8,600 bases of DNA, taken from NCBI GenBank assembly GCA_947306605.1, contig CAMZHB010000053.1, positions 1-8,600 of the forward strand, given 5' to 3'. The stretch comes from an uncultured Prevotellaceae bacterium (lineage in GTDB: Bacteria; Bacteroidota; Bacteroidia; Bacteroidales; Bacteroidaceae). Below, in pieces: positions 1 through 6,543 of this stretch. The position numbers and the translations under genes were made by a program. How positions within the stretch are numbered: position 1 is the stretch's first letter; each line of letters begins with the position of its first letter. Below the pieces are notes generated by a model, which searched no databases, had not been told where the DNA came from, and saw only the letters and a list, made by a program, of their open reading frames with translations.

Positions 1-94
1 CAGGAGATTCTTCAGCGAATGGAATAGAACACATATCCGCTGTCTCTTCTTTCAAGAGGATTGCACCACTATGGAAGACGAACCAATGGTACAT
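1..94 (-). CDS. Start of a probable NUDIX (NAD(H) diphosphatase-like) hydrolase, cut by the window edge
   Basis: Only the first 31 codons are present. They run from an ATG at 94-92 to the window edge without a stop and begin MYHWFVFHSGAILLK. An aromatic start (HWF-F), a short G-x-LLLK-like turn and an Ile-Pro further on resemble the N-terminal NUDIX-like domain of Bacteroidetes NadC/NudC-type NAD(H) diphosphatases, which split NAD(H) into NMN(H) and AMP in the cytoplasm. The NUDIX box itself would lie outside the window, so the family call rests on this short N-terminus and on memory of relatives. The ATG lies 11 nt after the stop of the PD40 lipoprotein gene on the same strand, so the two are probably co-transcribed. 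That the frame is a real gene start is fairly likely; the product is tentative. Confidence 0.5.
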   Translation of the reverse strand, partial: MYHWFVFHSGAILLKEETADMCSIPFAEESP

Positions 95-105
95 AGAAAC
101 AATTA

Positions 106-1386
106 TCAGAATTTGCGAATCTCTTTATAGGCAACTGTGTCGCCTTCTTGATTGTAGATAGCCTCACGGAATTGCTCGCAGGTAAATGGTACAGCGTCTT
201 TAGTCAGTTCCGGAACATTATAACTCTTAAATAGCATGATATTATGCTCAGGATCTTCTTGCGGAAGCATAAATGCTTTGTGCGATTTACCATTTTTATC
301 GAAGTAAGTGAAATATGGACGGGTGAAAGATCCGTCATCACGCCGCGAACTAAAGACAATCCAGCGTCCATTACTGCTCCAGGAATGATAAGAGTCGACA
401 TTCGAGCTATTAGCTTCAACAAGAGGATAAATATATCCCGTTTGCAAATCTTTCACATAGAGATCTGCGCTTTTATGCCAGATGTGGAATTGCCCATATT
501 TGCCTAACGTGAAGAGCAAATAGCGTCCGTCAGGACTTATACGCGGTACTGAAGCGCTTCTTTCAATCTCAGTGCATGGCACCTCCATCTGTGGCGCGCC
601 AAAAGTCATTGTAAGAGTATCGAACGGGATACTCATGATGTTGTATAAGAATTTTTGGGGAGACTGAACAGCTAATTTCGAATGTGTGGAATCGGGATTC
701 TCAAGAAAATCTTCGCGATGGGCCACGCAATAGTAGACACGGTCTCCGGCAGGATTCCAACAGGGGAATGTTTCTAAATCAGCCGGCGTTTTAAGTATGT
801 TGCTGATTTCACGAGTTCCGACATTGTAGAAAATAAGGTCGGAACCATAATCAAGAACTTCGATTTTATCGGTGTCAAGTATGTGAAATATTTGTCCAGT
901 TTGGTTTGAAGAGAATACAACCCAATCCTTCGTCGGATGCCATGAGGGATAAACTGATGAACTTAGAATAGAGTCATTCTTTAGGTTCATCTTTGTGATT
1001 TTACCTCCTTCTGCGAAGATTGTACCTCCCATAGCCGCTCTCACATGAAAGAGCATCCGTTTTGTAGAATAATTCTGGTAGTTGTGACAATTGACACAAT
1101 GGTTTTCAGGCCGGTTGAAAGCTCGGTTATTCTCGTAGATGGTCTGGACATCAAAGTTCGTTAGATTCCGCTGGTAAAGCCCAACTTGTCTATAAAGCTC
1201 ATAACCGGGTTCTATGAGGCGATAAGATAAGTACTCGTCAATTGGTTCTTCGGCTACATCCATCTTATATTTCGGGAAAACGGACCACTTGCCTTCTCTT
1301 TCGATATATAAACTTACCTCTATGGTCTTTCCTTTACACAAAGTGAGAAATGATTTCCACGAAGTGGGTTCAAATTGAATCTTTGC
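106..1386 (-). CDS. Downstream part of a frameshifted PD40 (TolB-like) beta-propeller lipoprotein with a c-type heme motif
   Basis: This frame is open from 1416 to the TGA at 106-108 and has no ATG near its beginning. The only nearby start is a TTG at 1341-1339, which lies inside a domain, so this is not an independent gene. The product would begin A-K-I-Q-F-E and continue the domain left unfinished by the frame at 1320-1640. Rejoined, the two parts give a protein of about 511 residues. A CVNCH motif (1084-1098, about residue 182 of the rejoined protein) fits covalent heme c attachment. Four PD40-type propeller strands follow, each with a W/R-(S/N/H)P-x-G/D-like core: YPSWHPTKDWVVFSS, FPCWNPAGDRVYY, VPRISPDGRYLLF and YHSWSSNGRWIVFSS. 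PD40 proteins are TolB-like scaffolds; the substrate or partner of this subgroup is unknown to me. It is the third gene of the likely operon. Confidence 0.75.
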   Translation of the reverse strand, partial: AKIQFEPTSWKSFLTLCKGKTIEVSLYIEREGKWSVFPKYKMDVAEEPIDEYLSYRLIEPGYELYRQVGLYQRNLTNFDVQTIYENNRAFNRPENHCVNCHNYQNYSTKRMLFHVRAAMGGTIFAEGGKITKMNLKNDSILSSSVYPSWHPTKDWVVFSSNQTGQIFHILDTDKIEVLDYGSDLIFYNVGTREISNILKTPADLETFPCWNPAGDRVYYCVAHREDFLENPDSTHSKLAVQSPQKFLYNIMSIPFDTLTMTFGAPQMEVPCTEIERSASVPRISPDGRYLLFTLGKYGQFHIWHKSADLYVKDLQTGYIYPLVEANSSNVDSYHSWSSNGRWIVFSSRRDDGSFTRPYFTYFDKNGKSHKAFMLPQEDPEHNIMLFKSYNVPELTKDAVPFTCEQFREAIYNQEGDTVAYKEIRKF

Positions 1387-1640
1387 ACTTTCCCGGCTCC
1401 TGAAATCATTTTTTCTTTACCACATTTCAGAACTGCGACATAGTTATCTCCAGTAGAACGCACCATAAAATTGAGTGGCGCAATGTTAGGCGGGACAACA
1501 ACGCCGGTATAATCCGGAAAAATTGAAACAGCCTCGTTTATTGGTGTTGCCTGTGTAGGTTCTTCGTAATTCTTAGTCCCACATGCAGCGGACAATATCA
1601 GACATAGAACGAAGTAAATGGGAGATAGTTTTTCTTTCAT
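1320..1640 (-). CDS. Upstream part of the same frameshifted gene: lipoprotein signal peptide and N-terminal domain
   Basis: The ATG at 1640-1638 shares one base with the TGA of the upstream gene (TGATG), which points to translational coupling and supports this start. The first 20 residues form a lipoprotein signal: a Lys near the start, a hydrophobic core and LILSAAC. The lipobox is slightly atypical, with Ser at -3, and Cys20 would carry the lipid. After it comes a soluble stretch (PDYTGVVVPPNIAPLNF, GDNYVAVLKCGKE, MISGAGK) that looks like a beta-sandwich domain preceding the propeller. Residues 1-84 read sensibly. After the Lys at 1391-1389 the frame gives about 22 unrelated residues and stops at 1320, whereas the other frame continues with IQFEPTSWKSFL, which resumes the domain. 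As the sequence stands, only a short lipoprotein of about 106 residues would be made. Confidence 0.7.
   Translation of the reverse strand: MKEKLSPIYFVLCLILSAACGTKNYEEPTQATPINEAVSIFPDYTGVVVPPNIAPLNFMVRSTGDNYVAVLKCGKEKMISGAGKVQRFNLNPLRGNHFSLCVKERP
1384..1391 (-). other. Frameshift site within the PD40 lipoprotein gene
   Basis: On the minus strand the gene reads G-A-G-K up to 1389 in the first frame, then A-K-I-Q-F from 1386 in the second, with two bases (GT, 1388-1387) where a codon should be. One missing base here would restore a continuous protein. The shift must lie between 1322 and 1416: the downstream frame has a TAA at 1417-1419 and the upstream frame stops at 1320-1322. The exact base is inferred from where sensible sequence switches frame. 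There is no long homopolymer at this spot; the longest nearby is a run of six A about 25 bases upstream. Confidence 0.7.
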
Positions 1641-3220
1641 CAGTTTACCTGGCCTTTCTCTTGCTGATTCTGGAGATAATTCTCGTCTGGAATATTCTCA
1701 AAATAGTAATAAAGAGGATAATATCCGTAGTAATTCTCTCTAAATTGCTTGGCTACCGCCTTTTTGTCAGCATTGCGATAAGGTGCAACCGTTGTCATGA
1801 ATTGTTTAAGGCTGCTGATAGACAGTGGGGCTATTTTGTAATCCTTCAAGTTGACTTCTTTTTTCAACGACTGAATGATTAGGGCGTCTTCAAACGGCCT
1901 GGGTAGTGACTTGTCGGCGATAGGCCCAAGACGGTCAAAGTAATGGTCCAAGTTTTTCGCATATAGACAAGCGGCAAGCGAATGATAGAGCGCACGTATA
2001 TGACGTCCTGACGTCAACTCCACATTATAACCGAGGAAAAGTGGCACATTGTACCGCTGTTCATAATCGTCCTCAAGCGGAACACATTCTGCAACTTTCA
2101 CAAGTGCGGGATCCTTTGTTATGAGTTCATGATTCGTAATCATAGCTTCGTATTTCTCCGCGAAATCTCCTTCAAAAGGCACACACTTTATGAGATGCAT
2201 GTATTTTTCTGCCAGATTGTATTCACCATTTATGAGTGAGCAGAGAAACATTCGCTTTAATTTCACAACAGTCGGGCCATCCATTACTGCACGTTCCATA
2301 CAGTCGTGATAAGCTGAATTCACTAATCCGGCATAATAGTCTCCGTCATAATTAAAATACTCTGTGCCTGGATCAACTTGCCCGGACATATTTCGAAGTT
2401 CGGGCTTGGGATACTGGTATTTGATTTCAAATAACCTGTTTGAGAGTTGGTCGGTTTGAGACAAGGCTATAGCATAATAACAACAAACAGAGCGGTCCGG
2501 TTGTTTGCATGAAAGTCCCAAATCTATCATTTCGTCCCACGCTTCTGCCTCTAACAATCGCTGCATTTTGGCTGTGACGCGCATATTCTCCCTATAATAA
2601 TAAGAATAACCGACAAGTAATATACCAGCTACCACAATCGTGAGGATTTGAGCCAAATTAACACGATGAGACACATTGTCCGAACGCTTACGTTTAATAA
2701 GCAACCGCACAAACAAGGCAACGATTGACAGAACTAAAAGTACAGCAATAGGATGTGCGAAATAATATCCCGGTTCATGCTGATAGAACAGGTTTAATCC
2801 ACGATACGCCAAATAAAATACATAGGCCAAAGGAATAAGTACGGCCAAAATTTGCAAATAATTGTTCTTGGGCAATAGATATTTGAGCAAACAAGCTATA
2901 CCAGTCAGAAACGTTGCCATAAGTAGGCTGCCAATGACAGGAAAATGGAACAGCAACAAAAAGAATCGGCCTAAAAGTATATAAAAGCCCCATTTTAAGT
3001 CCATGACATTTTGCATAATCGTGGAATTAAAGGCTAAATAACTGTTTTGTTCAGCCATGTAGAACACATCGCCCCACATCAGCCAGACAATAAGCCATGT
3101 AACAAGAAATAAAAGTACCACAGCAGAAACACGAGGGCAACTAAACTTACGTTTTGCGGACTTCGTTTTCTGTGCTTGGGATGCCTTAACGCTTTTGTAG
3201 CTTTTCTTTTTATGTCCCAT
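1640..3220 (-). CDS. Polytopic inner-membrane protein with a large soluble C-terminal part (probable DUF6057 family)
   Basis: A 526-residue protein. It starts with a very basic cytoplasmic leader (many Lys/Arg in residues 1-30), followed by hydrophobic helices at about 31-50, 78-112 (long enough for two), 122-139, 155-176 and 189-207. The remaining 310 residues are soluble and begin with a helical stretch rich in Leu/Glu/Trp (LLEAEAWDEMIDLG, then CCYYAIALSQ). This could be a TPR-like helical repeat, but I see no clear repeat register. The C-terminus is rich in Tyr (NYYGYYPLYYYFENI). Length, topology and neighbourhood match what I recall of the Bacteroidales DUF6057 family, whose function is not established; I could not check this. 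The ATG lies 9 nt after the CotH gene stop, and the stop overlaps the lipoprotein start by one base, so it is mid-operon. A role linking membrane and exported partners is inference. Confidence 0.8.
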   Translation of the reverse strand: MGHKKKSYKSVKASQAQKTKSAKRKFSCPRVSAVVLLFLVTWLIVWLMWGDVFYMAEQNSYLAFNSTIMQNVMDLKWGFYILLGRFFLLLFHFPVIGSLLMATFLTGIACLLKYLLPKNNYLQILAVLIPLAYVFYLAYRGLNLFYQHEPGYYFAHPIAVLLVLSIVALFVRLLIKRKRSDNVSHRVNLAQILTIVVAGILLVGYSYYYRENMRVTAKMQRLLEAEAWDEMIDLGLSCKQPDRSVCCYYAIALSQTDQLSNRLFEIKYQYPKPELRNMSGQVDPGTEYFNYDGDYYAGLVNSAYHDCMERAVMDGPTVVKLKRMFLCSLINGEYNLAEKYMHLIKCVPFEGDFAEKYEAMITNHELITKDPALVKVAECVPLEDDYEQRYNVPLFLGYNVELTSGRHIRALYHSLAACLYAKNLDHYFDRLGPIADKSLPRPFEDALIIQSLKKEVNLKDYKIAPLSISSLKQFMTTVAPYRNADKKAVAKQFRENYYGYYPLYYYFENIPDENYLQNQQEKGQVN

Positions 3221-3229
3221 CGATTAATC

Positions 3230-6151
3230 TTATCGTACAACAACCTTTTTACCGTTTACTACGTATATGCCAGGTTGTAAATTGTCAATTTTTGAAATGT
3301 TACCTGATACTTCTTGCGTTGCAACCTTGATACCGGACACCGTATACACGTTAACAATGACAGGATCAACTACGTGAAAATATATGCAGCCTTTACCTCC
3401 AGTCATACCCAAATACTTGGTGTTCTTAATACCATCAAATGGATCAATAGGCTTGCTATAGTTGTACTGTTTATCAAGGTAGCTAACACGACCTTCAAGC
3501 CAAGTTTTAAGATAATCCATTTCGTAGTCAAAATCCATGTGAACGTCTGAATTCTGCCAACGACTCAATTCACGATCTTCGGCTCCACTCTCTTTAAACA
3601 AATCTCTGTAATCAGTGAAACGCTTCAACAATTTGTCAGCATCGAACAATTGTTTTTCACGTAGCTGTTGGTATCGCGCAGCTATCTTACTATTCCAACC
3701 TTCATAGTCTAATTCTTTCAGACGTTTGAAAATGGTATACTCACCATGTTCATAGGACCAAATGAACGAAATCCAATCCGTTTCAGGATTGCGTGTAATA
3801 TTATTAGAGCCTTCCCATCTACGTCCAAACACGCCATCCAAGTCCCAAGGTGTAAGACTGATTTTCTTATATTGGGTCTTATCGTAATTATATAAGTACA
3901 TATTCTTTCCGTGATTGTCGGTAGCAAGAATCAACTCAAGGAATAAATAATAATCCATGAATACAGGTAAATCGAAATACGAACCTACATAATACATAAA
4001 GTCTTCATCGTTGCACGCAGCTGAAATATTAACAGCATCATATAGAGGTTTCCAGTCAATAGATTCACCATCGTCAAGGTCAGGATACTTATTCTCCCAA
4101 CCATCCCAAGTCATGCTATAATTACTATAGTTTGACGCCTTCGTCATTGGGTAATATCTGCTGTCTGAATTGTGACCGAGGAAAATAGAATAACTCCACG
4201 ATGCAGACTTATAGAGTGTGCCTCTCACAGTATCTTGTTGCGTTTCGACTTGTGCCTTATGTATTTTCTTAAGCTTGAGCTGTTTTCTGTCAACCTTTTC
4301 TGTGAGACAATAAATACCGGCATAGTTTCCGTTAAGTAGGACCTCAACAAATTTACCATGGGTTCCGTTAACTGCTTTCTTTTCATATTTACTCTGATAT
4401 GGCGGAGTAGAGAAATCTAACCAAAGGTCAGTAGCAACTCTGTTGCGCATACGTCCAGGATCAACAGCCATAGCGTCAAGAATCCAGTTATTATCTTCAC
4501 GCATATCCAAGAATTTCCGATCGATTGATTCCCAATTGGCATCTTTTAGTTTGATTGCGTATGATTTTTTCCGTTTTCCAGCGGCCGTGGCTCCGCGATG
4601 GCGCAGATTAGCATTGTATAATGAGTCCACAGGTGCAATAGTGTTAATATCATTTACACGAATGCTCCCACGATGATAGCTTCTGCTCAACGAAGTTCCG
4701 AATATCTCGACAATAGGTAGGAATGTGAACGTCAGTTTATCCTTTGCCAACAATTTGTCTCCCTGTTTCAATTCCAAAAGATAGGTTTCGTTGTTACCAA
4801 CTTTTGTAAATTCATATTCATCCCCATCTTCGACAAGCGTACCATCAATATACAAATCAAGTGCAACATCATGGTCCTTGCAAGTATAATGTACCTCGGC
4901 CAAATACGGTTCACCGCCTCGAGAATAGTCCGGAGCTGTTTGCATATATATTTCATTGAGGTTGTCATATACCAGAGTTTTACCGTTAATCAGGAGTGTG
5001 TCAAGAGCATCTCTGAAATTATTATAAGAAATTGTGGTGTCTTGCTCTTGAAGAACGATTCCAAATTGTGTCAGGTAGTCTTTGTGACGCTTGTCTTTGG
5101 AATAAAACACAAATGTTGAGCCGTTGTCTTGAGTAAAGAAGCACAAGAATGTTTGATAATAGTCATTCCAGAACGTACAGCCCTCTCTGACCCAACGATT
5201 GTCGTCTCCGTTTTCGGAAGCATAGACAACGTAAACACCATATCCGTTATTAGCCTGGTCATAATGATTAAAGCCCCACAAATTGTCCGTTGTAGGTGTT
5301 TTACCACTGATTGCACGAATATTTTTAGTGCTTTTTCCAGAGATGAAACCCGACAAATACTGTCCGTCTTTCGTATATATGTTCACGCCATCGGAACCTT
5401 TTACAAAATAAAACTCTGTTGGCTCTGTCTCAACTTGAGCAAGGCAGTTATCTTCGGAATCTACTTTAACGTATTTCTCAGACCGTACATTTTTAATAAC
5501 GTAATAAATGGGGTCATTAACATCATTGGTAAATGCAACCGGCATATCCAATGCCGTATTCTCCCAATAGTAACCGTCTTTCGTGGTTCCGTAATCAAAA
5601 GATGGGGTAACGTCTTGAGGAGTATAGAGATTGTCGCTTTCATCGTAGAATTTAAACAAAGAATTAGTCGATGTAGCACGAGAATATGTCCCTACAACCA
5701 TGTTAGATGTGCGTAAGTTGAATGCAGGTTGGTCCACGTCGGCAGCACATATGATTGTGTAGCTCTCATTGTACTTTTCAAACGTCCAGACCGAAGAATC
5801 GCCTCTTATTTCTTTAGTCACGGTAAGATAGCGTCGGTCTTGGCCTTCGCGAACTCCATCATAGGTCATATACTCAGCAGTCTGGGCATTCTTTATCACA
5901 TACCTGCCCTCGCTTATCTCCAAAATGTACCACAGCAGGTCGCCTTCGCTCTTTCCGTTCACGTCATAATAAACCGGAGTACTTTGGTTATGTTCACTTC
6001 CGACGCACACTCCGCCTTCTATGTAGTCACATTGAATGCGGTACTTTGCTGTTCTGTCAAAATGAAATGATGCGTTGGCCACTGTGGCCGACACAAAAAA
6101 CACAACAAGCCAAACTGTTCTTCTCATGTTTGTCAACGTTAGATATTTCAT
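3230..6151 (-). CDS. Secreted CotH-kinase-family protein with T9SS sorting domain
   Basis: A 973-residue exported protein. The signal peptide ends near Ala27. A second Met at residue 9 (6127-6125), starting MRRTVWLVVFF, gives a more usual signal peptide and may be the true start. Residues 30-170 and 210-350 look like two related all-beta modules (KYRIQ..., YYVIKN...KYVKV) reminiscent of ricin-type trefoils. Residues 415-480 look like an Ig-like strand region. The CotH domain spans about 483-895 and shows HRG (518-520) and KKSYAIKL (528-535), DNNWIL, VLLNGNYAGIYCLTEKVD, DNHGKNMYLYN (745-755) and PWDLDGVFG (768-776), which carries the metal-binding Asp pair. CotH proteins are atypical kinases related to Fam20C; the substrate here is unknown. 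Residues 905-973 form a type A T9SS sorting tail (VNVYTVSGIKV, LQPGIYVVNGKKVVVR), so it should cross the outer membrane and be surface-attached or released. It is the first gene of the operon. Confidence 0.9.
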   Translation of the reverse strand: MKYLTLTNMRRTVWLVVFFVSATVANASFHFDRTAKYRIQCDYIEGGVCVGSEHNQSTPVYYDVNGKSEGDLLWYILEISEGRYVIKNAQTAEYMTYDGVREGQDRRYLTVTKEIRGDSSVWTFEKYNESYTIICAADVDQPAFNLRTSNMVVGTYSRATSTNSLFKFYDESDNLYTPQDVTPSFDYGTTKDGYYWENTALDMPVAFTNDVNDPIYYVIKNVRSEKYVKVDSEDNCLAQVETEPTEFYFVKGSDGVNIYTKDGQYLSGFISGKSTKNIRAISGKTPTTDNLWGFNHYDQANNGYGVYVVYASENGDDNRWVREGCTFWNDYYQTFLCFFTQDNGSTFVFYSKDKRHKDYLTQFGIVLQEQDTTISYNNFRDALDTLLINGKTLVYDNLNEIYMQTAPDYSRGGEPYLAEVHYTCKDHDVALDLYIDGTLVEDGDEYEFTKVGNNETYLLELKQGDKLLAKDKLTFTFLPIVEIFGTSLSRSYHRGSIRVNDINTIAPVDSLYNANLRHRGATAAGKRKKSYAIKLKDANWESIDRKFLDMREDNNWILDAMAVDPGRMRNRVATDLWLDFSTPPYQSKYEKKAVNGTHGKFVEVLLNGNYAGIYCLTEKVDRKQLKLKKIHKAQVETQQDTVRGTLYKSASWSYSIFLGHNSDSRYYPMTKASNYSNYSMTWDGWENKYPDLDDGESIDWKPLYDAVNISAACNDEDFMYYVGSYFDLPVFMDYYLFLELILATDNHGKNMYLYNYDKTQYKKISLTPWDLDGVFGRRWEGSNNITRNPETDWISFIWSYEHGEYTIFKRLKELDYEGWNSKIAARYQQLREKQLFDADKLLKRFTDYRDLFKESGAEDRELSRWQNSDVHMDFDYEMDYLKTWLEGRVSYLDKQYNYSKPIDPFDGIKNTKYLGMTGGKGCIYFHVVDPVIVNVYTVSGIKVATQEVSGNISKIDNLQPGIYVVNGKKVVVR

Positions 6152-6240
6152 AATTACACGTAAATTTTTTCTTAAATCTGTTTCGGCAAATGTCCACTAT
6201 CACAAAATGAAGTAGAGACCTATGCCATTACATTATCGTG

Positions 6241-6248
6241 CAAATTTA
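6241..6248 (-). promoter_or_regulatory. Candidate Bacteroidetes -7 box upstream of the CotH operon
   Basis: The minus strand reads TAAATTTG, an exact fit to the Bacteroidetes sigma-ABfr -7 consensus TAnnTTTG. Transcription would begin near 6234, leaving a 5' leader of about 80 nt before the ATG at 6151. I find no clear TTTG -33 element at the expected 17-23 bp upstream; that stretch is AT-rich instead. The match could therefore be chance in an AT-rich gap, but the position between a terminator and the first gene is right. Confidence 0.35.
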
Positions 6249-6430
6249 TACATTTATTATTATATGTAGGATTTGCCACATGTTAAAAAACACGGATAAA
6301 GGCATAAACAGAGTGATATTTGTTGCCAATAATAATGTCAACAATTAAAAATGCTTTCAAAGGGTCACATTTTAACCGAAATGAAACGTACTAAATACAA
6401 CAGGGAATATGAGGGACAGAATGTCGAATA

Positions 6431-6474
6431 TAAGAAAAACTACAAGCCACATGAATTTTACCATGTGGCTTGTA
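6431..6474 (-). terminator. Intrinsic terminator of the murF-alr transcript
   Basis: Positions 6441-6453 and 6462-6474 form a perfect 13-bp inverted repeat (TACAAGCCACATG and its complement) around an 8-nt loop. On the minus strand the stem is followed directly by GTTTTTCTTA, a T-rich tract, while the plus-strand side has no such tract. It starts 69 nt after the murF-alr stop. Orientation and tail fit a rho-independent terminator working for the minus-strand gene only. Confidence 0.8.
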
Positions 6475-6543
6475 AATCGTATAATATGGCTCGTCGTTTC
6501 CTCGAATTGGGAGACGTTTGCAACGATGTAGATTTTGCAACCG

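Larger units (their letters stand above)
6152..6543. other. Intergenic region between the murF-alr fusion and the CotH operon
   Basis: This 392-bp gap lies between two minus-strand genes. It holds the hairpin terminator at 6431-6474 and the candidate -7 box at 6241-6248. The part from about 6150 to 6360 is clearly richer in A and T than the neighbouring genes, as expected of a promoter region. A plus-strand open frame (6351-6569, 72 codons) crosses the right half and overlaps the last 26 bases of murF-alr; I do not accept it as a gene. I see no tRNA, riboswitch or repeat here. Confidence 0.6.

Noticed and set aside
106..1341. TTG at 1341 as the real start of a separate 411-residue protein
   Set aside because: It would start inside a domain, with no signal peptide, and directly continues the broken upstream frame. 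A frameshift explains it better.
1998..2018. Short repeat of TGACGTC within the membrane protein gene
   Set aside because: Two copies of a 7-base word within a coding region fit chance and show no wider repeat structure.
5129..5716. Plus-strand open frame of 195 codons
   Set aside because: It lies wholly antisense to the well-supported CotH gene, its translation shows no recognisable domain, and the minus-strand reading explains the sequence fully.
6441..6474. The 13-bp inverted repeat as a regulator-binding operator or attachment site
   Set aside because: The T-rich tail on one side only and its position just after a stop codon fit an intrinsic terminator better. No integrase gene or second copy is present in the window.
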